DNA of 64,000 bases from Phyllostachys edulis (taxonomy: Eukaryota; Streptophyta; Magnoliopsida; Poales; Poaceae), in assembly GCA_036346405.1 (NCBI GenBank), contig CM070546.1, positions 107,390,826 to 107,454,825 of the forward strand, given 5' to 3'. A program made the position numbers and the translations under genes. The notes below the pieces were generated by a model. That model searched no databases and had not been told where the DNA came from. It was given only the letters and a program-made list of their open reading frames with translations. Positions 1-10,352 of the stretch are shown piece after piece. Position 1 is the first letter of the stretch; every line of letters starts with the position of its first letter.

Positions 1-39
1 CGACCCATTCCGCCCCAAACTCCTCCCCCCTCATCCCAA

Positions 40-78
40 TATAAAATCCCACCCACGCCTCCTCCTTCCAAACCCTAG
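40..78 (+). promoter_or_regulatory. Core promoter of the split host-type gene (TATA and AAACCCTA box)
   Basis: A TATA-like stretch (TATAAAAT) at 40-47 is followed about 23 bases on by AAACCCTAG at 70-78, within a C/T-rich leader. AAACCCTA (telo-box) is well known near the start sites of plant translation-related genes such as ribosomal proteins. That fits the P-protein-like tail at 23534-23587, but the link between the two is inference. No upstream sequence is available in the window. Confidence 0.5.
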
Positions 79-425
79 AACCCCCTGCCTCTTGCGCCTC
101 CACCTCTCTCACCTCCCTCTGGTAAGCGCGCTGCCGCCGCCGCCTCCTCCTACTATCTCGCCTTCTTCTCGCACGCCGATATCCGAATCGGGGCTTCTGC
201 CTCTATTCTCTATCGCAGCGAGCGATTCACCACCTCCAGCTGCTCCCTTGACTGCAGTCCCCGCCAGGGCAACATCTCACTGCGCCTCCCAAATCGCCCC
301 TAACCCTAGCCTCATCGCCGCGCGCCGTTCCTCCTCCTCGCCGCCTCCTCCCCTCCCCTCCCGCGGTCCTTCCTCAGTCCTCAATCCTCATCTACCCCCC
401 ACCCGCCGATGACTCCAACGGAAGC
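79..425 (+). pseudogene. 5' leader and first-exon start of a host-type gene cut by a TE insertion
   Basis: This is GC-rich, pyrimidine-rich sequence typical of a grass 5' leader and first exon. The only ATG near its end is at 409, five codons before the break. A reading frame through GAT at 408 joins smoothly to the frame at 20754 once everything between is removed. The joined frame reads on with an acidic and Ser/Ala-rich character, but it has no ATG in that phase, so either the start is mutated or the frame has shifted. The repeat GAAGC (421-425) directly abuts the TE. A Ser/Pro-rich reading frame at about 92-412 begins without an ATG and is probably not coding. The family was not recognised. 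Confidence 0.4.
421..425. repeat. Left copy of probable 5-bp target site duplication (GAAGC)
   Basis: GAAGC immediately precedes the LTR start TGTGACGCC at 426. The sequence following the distal end of the nest (ends ...TCTCACA at 20748) is GTAGC at 20749-20753, which matches 4 of 5 bases. Together they bracket the whole 20.3-kb nest. Confidence 0.55.
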
Positions 426-832
426 TGTGACGCCCCGTGTCATTAACCCAAGGGTAATCACACTTAGGCATACGGATTACTATTCGTTTGCTCAGTAAAA
501 TACTGCTCCAACGAATAGTAAGCCTTTACCAGGGTTACGCAGCAGAACAATAAGATAGAAACTGTACCTCTTTATTTCAGTAATAGCCAAGCAAGGCTAT
601 TGTTCTTAGTACAAGTATTATACAGCTACAAAAAGGAACTTCTCTGCTTCACTCGCTAGCCCTGAAGTACTGGCCGCCTATTCGTCCTATGTGTTAAACA
701 TGGCGCCCATTTCGCCTTGGTCCTCGGAATTTGTGCCTTCTCCTCCCACTGTTTTCGGTATCAAGATGTCCTTCGTCCCCACTCGATAGTTCCCACGGAC
801 TAGGATCTAAAAAGGAGAATACTAACAAGGTT

Positions 833-850
833 GAGTACACGAGTGTACTC
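833..850 (-). repeat. LTR hairpin GAGTAC/GTACTC (family A)
   Basis: GAGTAC (833-838) and GTACTC (845-850) form a 6-bp inverted repeat with a 6-base loop. Equivalent hairpins occur at 47107-47124, 52643-52661 and, with a changed stem sequence, 5807-5825, each in a different Gypsy-type LTR copy. Confidence 0.7.
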
Positions 851-2396
851 AGCAAGCATTAATAGCAAAGAATGCACTGAATGAACTATCTCTAGTTGTT
901 ATCACAGTTTCTAAATCATCTCATTTAGAAAATAACTCATTAAAACATTTAGGTGGCATATTTTAATACTGAAAACACTACTAGTCACTCGGAGAGAAGA
1001 TAGACCCCCTGTGGTTCCCGTAGACTCAAATCCTGGAGACTGGCATGAATTCATGATTTTATTTAGCACTGTGCAGGCTTTGCACCACTTTACCCATAGC
1101 TATTCTGAACTCTCTATAAACAGGGTTCACCGCATTTCCTTTGATGCGGGTTCGAGATCAGAATACAAAACGCTTTTCCGCCACGTGAATTAATTTCTCC
1201 ACCCATTACTTTCCGTCGGTATCTCGGCGCACCAGTCCTCCACCGAGTTCCAAGAATGTTGGTTGGGGCGGCTTCTATCCTCGCACCCAACACTCCACCT
1301 TAGCACTATAGCGCCTTGGATCCCCCACTTAGGTCTCTCCTCATGGTTACGGGTTCCTCCATCACACACACTCACACCTATTACTTACCCATTGTGGAGA
1401 GCATAGTCACGTATCAGGTAGCATTTTTCGCGTCAAAACAGAAAATGGTTGGTCTTGAATTTACTGAGATCCGACCGAGTAATGCTTTGTTGGTCCTTAT
1501 ATTTTAACCATATGTAAAGGGTCCCACTTCCTTGCCTCATCTCTTACCTGCCAAGGGCCCCCTTTACCAGCCATAATATTCTCATATCACTTTCTTTCAT
1601 CATTTCTCAACTCATTCATCATTCTCATTTCATTCATGTTCATCTTAATCATCTTCATCTCATTCATTTTATTTAAGTTTTGAGAAACAATTTTGATGCA
1701 ATACGTATAATAGTGCAAGATACGGTCTACATTTAAATTAACTATATTTATGATCAAGAGGATCGCTTGCCTTTGGAGTTGTAGGAAAGATTGGCGTTGA
1801 GGAATCCCTGATCAACTGCTCCCATCGGTGCTGGTTCGTCTTCTGTAGCAAACGGTAGCACGAATAGTAATATAAATAAATACGTAGTGGATTTTTGAGT
1901 GATATAATAAATACCTAGGTTAGTGACTTCTAAATGTTAGCACAAATTAATTTAATTAAAACTTTTCGAGATCTACACTAAGTTAGCATTCCACAAAATA
2001 ATCGTTCTACTGCAAACACGCACTAAGGTCGACAACCCGAGGTTCACGCTTCACTGATTAAACTAACAGAATTAAATAGCTCAAACCACCTGACTAAATA
2101 CCAGCGACGCGTAGGATTGCTACACAAGCTAATTAGTCTATTAACAAACGAGATGACGACTACCCAACTCATCTAGCAATTAAATCCACAGAGTGATTTT
2201 AGGTTGGTTAATCTCGACAAGATCCTAGTTAAATTATTTAGTAGCAAGAGTTAAACAGCTAACAACTAATTATTTGACAAAAGCTCCAGAAATAAACGAT
2301 AATTGCAATAGATAATTAACACTTACCCAAATCATAATAATACTTCTAAACCTAAAGTCCTAAATCTATTTCTAATCTTTCCTCTAATCTCACCCT

Positions 2397-2400
<4 letters not shown>

Positions 2401-2428
<28 letters not shown>
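2401..2428. repeat. (CT)n microsatellite
   Basis: An uninterrupted CT run lies inside the family-A LTR. The opposite-strand copy has GA runs in the matching place (about 44985-45001 and 45595-45611). Confidence 0.9.
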
Positions 2429-2431
<3 letters not shown>

Positions 2432-3654
2432 CCACTCGGCCGAACCAGCCCCAAACACACACACGCACACAACTCACACAACACAGCCCACTCTCACCTT
2501 CTTCCCCAAACCAACATTCCCCACACACCCTCACTTACACTCACACCCACACAAATCTCTCTCTCCCTTGCTCAATCCAACCCGCCGCCGGTTCCACGCT
2601 CTCGACGCCTCCGATCCGAGCTCCCATGGCTTAGTCTCCACCAGCCTTGTCCGGCACTCCACTTCTTCCGCTGCCTCAGCCGCGGCCTGGCGCCGCCGTG
2701 GCCTCGCCACCCTCTCGGCTCGGCCCCCACGGCCGGCGCCTCCATCCTCTTCCGCTGCACCCTCGTCATCTCCGGTTCGGCGCCGCCGCGCCCTGACACC
2801 TCCCCCTCAAGATCTGTCGGCCCTCGTTGTGGCCTGGCGCTCCACTCGACGCCGCTCCCACGGGCCCGGCTCGGCTCACGCCACCGATGACGCCTCACAC
2901 GCCGCCACTCTGCTCGGTTTGGTTCCACCCGACCCGACGCCGTCACCAGGCCTGGCTCAAGCCGTCACCGACGACACTTCCCCGCCGACCTTGCTGCTTC
3001 CTCCCGGCGCGGCCGAAGGCCAGCGCCGCCACTTGCGAGCCCGGCTCCCTCCTAGGTATAGCGGCCTAAGGGGCCCTGGCCCGGTCTATGCCACTATCGC
3101 TACGCCCTCGGTTCTAAGACGCCTAATAATGCCCCGGCCCGACCTCCTCTCGGTGCGGCTGGGGCAGCCTGCTCTCGGCCGCGCCTCCTCGTGCTGGCTC
3201 GGCTCGACCTACGGCCGCCTCGCCCTCGAGGCTCGGTCCAGTTACTAAGGTTAAACTCACCCTACTCTCCCTCTCTACTCATCCCCCTGTTGCTCTGCGA
3301 TGATTACTGATGAACTGAGAGTTATAGTTGCTAGTGGGGAATGATGGATGTACATGTGCATGGGTGAATGGCAAGGTGGTTGTGGGGAAATGGATGGTTA
3401 CCTCTATTGGTTTTGTGTGGGTTTTGGGGAAGATGGTGATGCTGGTTGGGTGGTCATGGAGCTCCCTGGTGGTTCGGCGTCGCCACTGTCGCCGGTTCCC
3501 TCGCAGCCACCCGTGCTTCCTCCTCCTCCTTGTGCTGGCCTGGACACCCCTGGCTTGAGCTTGCTCCTTGGTTCCTTCTTGGCTCCCTGGTCGCTTGGCT
3601 TTGTGCTTGTGCTTCGGCTGGTTGAAGCAAAGATGGGGATGAGATGCTGTGATA

Positions 3655-3950
3655 GGGAGGGATGAATGCCTGAGACTGGGGGAATGAATGTAGATGGGAA
3701 GGGCTGTATGTGGCTTAAGAAGGCTATGAGGCAGTGCTGAGGGGATGAATGTGAAGTGGGAGGGGATGAATGTGCTCGGAGAAGACATTGGAAGCTTTGT
3801 GCTGCAGGAGCTGTGAGGTGAGGGGATGAATGTGGCTTTGAAGGAATAGGCAGGGAGAGCAAAGCATGCGCAGGGGGAAATGAATTCCTGTGGAGGTCTG
3901 TGAAATGGGAGGGGGGAAATGGCTTATCAAGGGGGGATGCATTCTTATGG
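3655..3950. repeat. Degenerate GGGGATGAATG minisatellite in family-A LTR
   Basis: GGGATGAATG or close variants recur at about 3658, 3740, 3762 and 3823, with weaker copies to about 3940. The matching part of the 43842-47502 copy appears to lack most of this block. That would account for part of the roughly 600-bp size difference between the two LTRs. Confidence 0.5.
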
Positions 3951-4703
3951 GAGATGCATGTGGCTGGTTAATGTCCACTATGCCCTTGCTCTTATCCTTT
4001 TGATAAGATTTTTGCTGGGGGCTTTTTGGTCTGGGGTTAGGAAATCACTATGCAGGTGATTTTCTGTGGCTGAGTAATTCAGTATACGTGGGTGTCGGAT
4101 TAAATTAAACGCCGGATAAGGAAACCCACAGAAGTGATAGGTACCGGATGGCCTCGGGTGGTCTGGACATCTTGACGATCAAGTACCAACTCCTTTCGGT
4201 TGGTTTAGGTATCTTGATGGTCAAGGGACCGACTGCTCATGTTGATCCGGGTATCCTACTGCACTTTGGGAAATCTGACGGCCACTCCCTAAGTTCTACT
4301 GCTCACAAATACTACTTTCAACTCAGCTTGCTAACCATTTTTCTGATTTTTCTAACGATCGATGAAAATGGATCGCGAGATGGTTCTATGGACTGGCGCT
4401 CAAGGGACAAGGTGGCAAGGATGGCTGCTGCTACACGAATGCAAGAAACGGATTATGAATTAATTAATTTGTTGTTATGAATACTGCAGTTGGTTGTAAA
4501 ATTAATTTCTGAAACAAGCAACGGGTTTGTAATATATTACTTCTGTTTTGCGATTGGATTGATGTAAAGCTTGCAAGGTTGTAATAATTATACGCTTAAT
4601 ACCAACTCTGAAATTACACTTTGCTCCGGATTTAAGGAAATTTAATTATCGCTAATTACCGATTACTATTAGTTAATTTAGGTTAATTTTGCGGGTTCTC
4701 ACA

Positions 4704-5141
4704 TCCTATCCCCAGAATCCAATAAAACTCCTTATGATCAAATTCTAAAATCTTTGACTCACCAAAACTACCTAGTTGTGCCTCCAAATGCACTGGTAAT
4801 TTAAACAAATATAGCTCTTAAGAGTCTGGCAATCTGGAGTCTCGAATCATCTGCACCAGTCTTCCCGAAGCTTCTAGAGCTAGAACACAAAAGGGTTCGG
4901 CCCTATAGAACTTTTCCAGAGGAAAGAGAATCCATTTAGCTTTTATAAAACGTTGAGGCAAGCAAAAAGATAAGTGGGAAATAGGATAAGGGGAGATACA
5001 GAGAAGGGGATAAGAATAGAAAGATGACCCGGATAAGGAGAGAACAAGTTATTTCTCGTGTTGTGAAATAAGTTTTGAAATCTTTGCTAACGACCATTCT
5101 ACTAGGGCACGACCTGCAGTCAAGAAGCTCTGATACCACTT
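4704..5141 (-). mobile_element. Gypsy element 2: PBS plus leader and gag start, truncated
   Basis: Read on the minus strand, this segment begins right after an LTR end (...GGGCATTACA), has a 3-base spacer, then TGGTATCAGAGC. The last is complementary to the 3' end of initiator tRNA-Met, the usual plant LTR-retrotransposon primer. A leader of about 220 bases follows, then a short ATG frame (minus strand, near 4936) that breaks early. The segment stops abruptly at 4703 against the family-A LTR, so nearly all of gag and pol is gone. This is the remnant left after the deletion proposed for this nest. Confidence 0.7.
5127..5138 (-). promoter_or_regulatory. Primer binding site (initiator tRNA-Met type), element 2
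   Basis: GCTCTGATACCA on the plus strand is TGGTATCAGAGC on the minus strand. It lies three bases from the LTR end at 5142 and fixes both the orientation and the LTR boundary. Confidence 0.9.
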
Positions 5142-5806
5142 TGTAATGCCCGGCCTAGGGGTCACCTGAGAGGTCCTCCAGGATCTCCCGGAAAGTCCAT
5201 CAGGACCTCCCAAGAGGTCCGGTAGGACCGCTCGAGGGGATCTCCAGGACCACCCAAGAGGTCCGGTAGGACCGCCTAGAGGTCTGATGGTGTCCCAAGG
5301 CAGCGTGAGGCACAGGAGGACCCCAACGGCCATGGCCTGACCCAGAGGTGGTCGAGAGACCACTTCTGAGGAGGTCCCGAGGAGGTTGTGGAGCCAAAGA
5401 GCACCTCGAAGACCTCCCCTGACTAGACCAGGGGGAGGTCGTGGAGGTCTGAGGTCATCCCAGGACCTCCCACGACTAACCAGAGGGTAGCCATGGAGGA
5501 CTGGAATTGCTCCAAGGTCTCCTGTGCAAACCAAGCTAGTCCCAAGGATCACTAGCTAACTCGGCCAGAATACACAGTGGTAACATAACTCCAACAAAAA
5601 CTTTATTAATATCAACAAAGTTGATTACAAGGGAAGGCCTACAGGCCAACAAACCAAAACACAGCGAAAGGTAAACAAGAAGGCCATCCGATACACCACA
5701 GGCAATCGGCTGGAGGGTGCATCCTAGTCGTCCAGGACCTCTAGGTCCACAGAAAGATCACCACAAGGCTTTCTTTCCCTGCTCAAAACAGTTATCAAGT
5801 AAGAGT

Positions 5807-5825
5807 GAGCACAACAACCGTGCTC
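5807..5825 (-). repeat. LTR hairpin GAGCAC/GTGCTC (element 2 version)
   Basis: GAGCAC (5807-5812), a 7-base loop and GTGCTC (5820-5825). It occupies the same place relative to the LTR end as the GAGTAC/GTACTC hairpin of the other Gypsy LTRs. The T-A pair there is replaced by a C-G pair, so pairing is kept. Confidence 0.6.
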
Positions 5826-7509
5826 GCAAGTTACACCCGTCAATTAACAGAATGACATGCATAAATGGATATCTCAAAGGGAGGCTTAATATGGTTGATT
5901 TGCATAAAGCTAAGTTTATTTCAAATACAAGTACTAAGTTCCAAGGCAGATTACAATAGTTAAAATTCATTTTTTTGAAATCACAGTTTTCAGTTGGATA
6001 TCATTCATTAACAAGTGGTGAAGGATACCCTCCTGTCACAAGGCTCCCTGCCCAAACCCATTTGGATAGCAAATCCAAAATCAAATTTCACAAGACCTTT
6101 GAAAACAAAACCAAGATCTAACTTTGAGCAGTTTTGCTAGCATGTCCATAACCATGGACATGGCTATTCGAATAGTTTTACACTCTGCAGAGGTTGTACA
6201 CTTTACCCACATGACGCAACTTCTCTAGTTTGTTTGACAACCGTCATTGCCACCTCTCACTACCGATGGTAAGAGGTCTAGAGCACGTGACAAGGTCTTT
6301 ACAATGCATCATTCCACCGCAGTCCATTCACTCAGCCGGATCCCACACCTCAGCCGGATCAACCGCGATGGAACTTTGCAAATTATTTGCAAATTATTTG
6401 GCCAGGTCCCACCCACACAGGACATGTGGTTGCACGATAAGGGCATAGCAAAATACACTCGCAGACCGGTCCTTAACTGACCCGGGTGGCCACCACAACC
6501 CTGGGGCATCGGATCACACGACCCCCGTGCATAGACTTGCACCAACCAAACACCCAATGCCGCCCAAGTCCAAATCCATTTTTCATTTCTTTGCTTTTCA
6601 AGCCTCCATGGCACACCAATGGCATGGTCATATGTAAAACCCCCATGACACACCAATGCCATGGTCCGAATTATTTAGACAAGTGATATTTTTGGCCAAA
6701 ACTTCCCAATCAAGATTCTTTTTTCTAGGCACGACTAAGCTTTACTTTTTTAAAAAGGGCTCCTGGTCCACATTACCGCATAAGGCCAGATTTTGCCTAG
6801 GGTGACAACATGTTCGATTCAAGATCAACAGTGGTTATACAAAGGAATTAGGCATAACTATGAATTTAAAGACATGTATTGAAATAACTTAGTAAAGTAA
6901 GTATGCATTAACATTTAAAATAGAACATATATAGGGTGAAATAATGGGTGCAATATGATCAAGAGTGTAACTTGCCTCTTGCTTGAAGGCTTTACAGGTC
7001 TCCTCCCTCACAAAGCCCGGGCCCACTATCGACGTCGAGGTCTACACGCTAAAACAACGCAAATTAAACCAAAGCCAAGCAAAAACCAAAAGAACTTCAA
7101 AGAAACATAAAACTAGAGCCAACAAAGAGGTTTGATGGTTGGGAGGAGATCCAAAGAGCTGCCTAGAGGGGGTCCACAGCTTAAGGGAAGAGGTCTAGAG
7201 AACTAGGAAGGAGGTAGCTGGTCGGGTGAGCCAGAGAGTGGAAATGAGAAAAGGTAAGGAGGAAAGGCTGCCCAAGCTTATATTGCCAGAGCTGCTGGGA
7301 GGTCCAAGGGCACACGAGGTCAAGAGCATGTGTGGGAAGAGATGGGAGCAGGTAAAAGATGAGACAAAGGATGGCTCAGTGTTGTAAAAAGGTAGTAGAA
7401 TTTAATGCGACACAACAGGCATTAATGTTTGCAGACTTCCAAGTGCCAAGGACATGGTCAAAGGATAAGAAACGTGGGCGTGACTGACAAATGGGGCCAG
7501 TCAAAGCCC

Positions 7510-7783
7510 GAAGGGGAGGTCCTGCAGAGGTCAAGGGAGGTCCTCACCCACGGGGGAGGTCCTGACGGTCAGATCCACATAGGGGAGGTCCTGACAGTCA
7601 GATCCACAAAGGGGAGGTCCTGACGGCTAGGATCTCCAAAGGGAGGTCCTAACGGTCAGATCAAAAGCACGGGGAGGTCCTGACGGTCGGATCAAATCAA
7701 GGGGAGGTCTGAACGGTTGAGATCTCCAAAGGGGAGGTCCTAACGGTCAGATCTAACAAAGGGGAGCTCTGGACGGTTAAGAT
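7510..7783. repeat. 60-bp tandem array inside LTR of element 2, first part
   Basis: Repeats of a 30-bp half unit (GGGGAGGTC..., then ACGGT...) alternate to form a 60-bp unit. The array is interrupted at 7783 by the gag-only element and resumes in phase at 18156. Confidence 0.9.
7779..7783. repeat. TSD AAGAT, left copy
   Basis: AAGAT directly precedes the LTR start TGTGGATG at 7784. An identical AAGAT follows the distal LTR at 18151-18155. Removing the element restores a normal repeat unit. Confidence 0.95.
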
Positions 7784-7914
7784 TGTGGATGTCATGAGGG
7801 CATTTTGGATATCATGTGGACATGCTCATGATCTTAGGTGATGTAACAATTGGCAATTTCTTTTAGAGTTTGTTGAAATCTGGAGTTTTCAGCAAGTGTC
7901 AGGAAAATCGGTAG

Positions 7915-8600
7915 TACCGGCGTTGAAGCTGCGGTACTACCGTATGTCGGTTCAACCGCAAGGGTGTTAGCAAGATGAAATTTCCTGAAGTCTTGTTTGG
8001 ATTCTTGGTTTTTCTCGGGAAGCGGTAGTACCGGCTGTGAAGCTTCGGTACTACCAGAGAGCGGTATGACCGCAAGAGAGTGAGCGGAACTACCGCGAGT
8101 CACTTGGCCGCGTTGGATTTCTTGAGAGGCGTCTGATTGAAATCGGACGGCCCAAACTGATTGAGATGTTCGGACTTTGAATAGTGCCCCTGATCTGACG
8201 GTTTAAAGGCACGGTCAGAACGACCTAGTTGATCTGCAGCGTCCACGTGGCAAAGGGCGTTGTTCTGAGGACTTTGCGGATTTTTGTGGAGCGGTAGTAC
8301 CGCTGGGGAAGTGGCGGTAGTACTGCGAGCCGGTTGTACCGCAAGGTAAATGGCGGTTGCGTTTTTCCAGAGAAGGTATCTCTGAGGTATGGGTTTTCTC
8401 GAGGAGCGGTAGTACCGTACTTTGGTTGCCGGTAGTACCGCATGGCGGAATGACCGCATGTGTGCGGTATAGATTTTCCAGAGGAGGTTTTTTTTTGGAT
8501 ATTTTGGGATTCTCCGAGTAGCGGTTTGACCGCAGTTGCTTGAGCGGTATGACCTCGTTGCGCTAATACCGGTGGATATGTGGCGGTAGTACCGCTTGTG
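7915..8600. repeat. Cluster of GCGGT..ACCGC palindromes in U3 of the LTR
   Basis: More than a dozen short motifs of the form GCGGT-(2-4)-ACCGC or its near-complement GGTACTACCG occur here. One is a perfect hyphenated palindrome, AGCGGTAGTACCGCT (8290-8304, repeated in the other LTR at 16220-16234). Variants such as GCGGTATGACCGC and GCGGTTTGACCGC keep the arms while changing the centre. Their function is unknown. Confidence 0.8.
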
Positions 8601-9280
8601 GATTGAATTGTTCTGATTGTGAAATTTCTTGGAGATTTGATTTTGGGTTTGGTCAAGTTCATGTTCATCAGTGCATATGTGTTGCATGATGCATGTTTTG
8701 GCTAACATGGGTCAAGTTGTGAAGAACTTGTTCCCGGAAATGGTTTCTTGGTCTATTGCTGTGCAGGTGGCTTGTAGGTCTATGACGGTCAGCGGCGAGG
8801 TGGATCGGGACTAAGCTTGGAGAGCTGAGGTCCAGAATGGTCGAGGATGCCGGGTGAGGTCAGAGGACTCAAGCGGGGCGCAGGATGGACAAGGGTGATC
8901 GAACGGGCAGTTCGGTGCGACTGGTTGGATCAAGCGGCGTGGGAGTCATTGCAAGTGTTCAGTGGTGCCGGTGGGATCCGGACGGGAGAGACTTGACGAC
9001 ATGGAGCCATTGATCAACCTATACGTGGCGAAGCATGGGATTGCTTCACGATCTGTGAACTCGATTCTTGGAGAAGGATCGAGAAGGGGTATTTTGGTAA
9101 TTTCACCAAATACCACCTTGGTGACCTTTTGGCTAAACATGGCGATCGTCGCGATGGTGAAGCGATTTAGGTCAATCGATGATGAAGACGGCGCTTTGAG
9201 ATCCGTACGTGTGTTAACCCATTGTGTGTTAGGGTTTAATGGGTGCCCTAATGGAATATTCTCTAGAAGCTTAGCCTCCA

Positions 9281-9289
9281 TATAAATAG
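9281..9289 (+). promoter_or_regulatory. TATA box of 5' LTR
   Basis: TATAAATAG lies mid-LTR as expected for a retrotransposon promoter, and is conserved in the 3' LTR at 17202-17210. Transcription probably starts about 30 bases downstream. Confidence 0.75.
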
Positions 9290-9900
9290 AGGGGTGTTGG
9301 CTGCTGTGTGGGCTGCTGAAAGCCAAGGGAGAGCCAGCCGAACCCATTGAGGTGTGCCCTATTTTGCTTAGGGTTTTGAGAAGAGAAAGGGAGAGCTAGG
9401 GTTCTAGAGTGGGATTGAGTGTGTGCTCGTGGATAGAGCTTTGTCCTCCTAGATTGGAGTGGCTGTAACCAACAATCATCCATCTATCCAAATCAATCCA
9501 ACCAGATTTTGCAAGATGAGTCTCTATTTCGTTTTTGTGTTCATCCTCTTTATTTGATAATTTGGGGCTTTCTTTGATCCGCGAGTTTTTGCTTAATTTC
9601 CTCTCTTGATCTAGCTTGCTGTGACATGTGGGAACACATCTAGGATCATCTTCATCAATCACCCACGAGCAAGTCTCTAGATCATATTTCGATTTTGACT
9701 CGGTTTTTGAGCATCCTTCGTTCAATCTGAAAAAGATAGGAACTTTGGCATGGATCTTTGTGATCTTTGATTGGAATAGGTTCCTAATATCTTAGAGAAG
9801 GTGTGTCTCAAATTTGGTAAGGTTTGCCCTTACGGATCAAAAGTTAGATCGATTTGAGTTTCGGTTTTCGTCAGTTCGTTCATTCATCGTCAGGATAATC

Positions 9901-10089
9901 GGTAGTACCTTTCATTTTCCTGCGGTAGTACCTCAGTGCGGTAGTACCTTTCATTTGCCTGCGGTAGTACCTCAGTGCGGTAGTACCTTTCATTTGCCTA
10001 TGGTAGTACCTCAGTGCGGTAGTACCTTTCATTTGCCTGTGGTAGTACCTCAGTGCGGTAGTACCTTTCTTTACACAGTGGTAGTACCG
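9901..10089. repeat. 39-bp tandem repeat in 5' LTR (four units plus partial)
   Basis: The unit is CGGTAGTACC, a TTTCATTTGCCTG spacer, CGGTAGTACC and TCAGTG. Four full units and a partial are present here, against two and a partial in the 3' LTR (17826-17937). The array also gives a 13-residue repeat when translated, which is a by-product of the DNA repeat and not evidence of a gene. Confidence 0.9.
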
Positions 10090-10302
10090 ATTCCTGAATT
10101 TTCTGCAGACCTTCTTCAGTTTTTGTTGTTGCTCTTTGGAGGTTAGGAGAGGATTCAACACAAGACTTCCACTGTACTTAAGCATTGATCTTCATAGCTC
10201 TCCTAGCTATTGGAGAGATTTGCGAGTTGAATCCATTCAAAGTGAAAAAAGATTTGGTGCTCCTATTCACCCCCCTCTAGTCACCTATTCCGGTCCTACA
10301 AG

Positions 10303-10314
10303 TGGTATCAGAGC
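10303..10314 (+). promoter_or_regulatory. Primer binding site of the gag-only element
   Basis: TGGTATCAGAGC, initiator tRNA-Met complementary, two bases after the 5' LTR end. Confidence 0.95.
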
Positions 10315-10352
10315 CAAGTTTGCTCTTTTGTGATCTTAATTGATCTTTGAGC

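Larger units (their letters stand above)
426..4703 (-). mobile_element. Long Gypsy-type LTR, family A (recombinant copy)
   Basis: This 4.28-kb unit is bounded by TGTGACGCCC (426) and GGTTCTCACA (4703). Read on the minus strand it runs TGTGAGAACC...GGGCGTCACA, a TG...CA LTR with 5-bp terminal inverted repeats. The same unit lies in opposite orientation at 43842-47502 with a perfect TSD, which fixes both ends. No gag or pol is present. The sense strand is inferred from the GAGTAC/GTACTC hairpin (833-850), which has the same orientation as in LTRs whose TATA and PBS are visible. The left flank is the host gene and the right flank is the leader of another Gypsy element, so the two flanks do not match. 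That is what recombination between two family-A LTRs would leave. The lineage within Gypsy is not resolved. Confidence 0.75.
5142..7783 (-). mobile_element. Very long LTR of Gypsy element 2, PBS-proximal part
   Basis: On the minus strand this is the 3' part of a 5' LTR that starts TGTAACACCC (20459) and ends GGGCATTACA (5142). It contains a minus-strand TATA-like stretch near 7278-7284. Near its end are multiple 'GGTCCT..CGGACCTC' motifs (5160-5480). With the nested element removed the LTR is about 4.9 kb. Stretches match the LTR at 33485-53190, which reads in the opposite orientation: for example the GTGGGTAAAG...CTCTGCAGAG block, 6180-6220 here and 36787-36815 there. No protein-coding capacity was recognised. 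Confidence 0.75.
7784..10300 (+). repeat. 5' LTR of the gag-only element
   Basis: Starts TGTGGATGTC, ends GGTCCTACA, 2517 bp. It has a TATA box at 9281-9289 and a long palindrome-rich U3, with a 39-bp tandem array near its 3' end. Its mate at 15714-18150 is 80 bp shorter. Confidence 0.95.

Noticed and set aside
2568..3248. 226-codon open frame rich in Arg, Pro, Ser and Ala
   Set aside because: It lies in the GC-rich part of a family-A LTR on the strand opposite to its inferred sense, shows no motif, and is not preserved in the other LTR copy.
5127..5138. Possible tRNA gene piece (initiator Met 3' end)
   Set aside because: Only the 12-base PBS is present; there is no cloverleaf or other tRNA part. 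The same holds at 10303, 27447 and 38602.
9814..10146. Frame with a 13-residue repeat (about five copies)
   Set aside because: It is the translation of the 39-bp DNA repeat in the LTR; the reverse strand is open too for the same reason.
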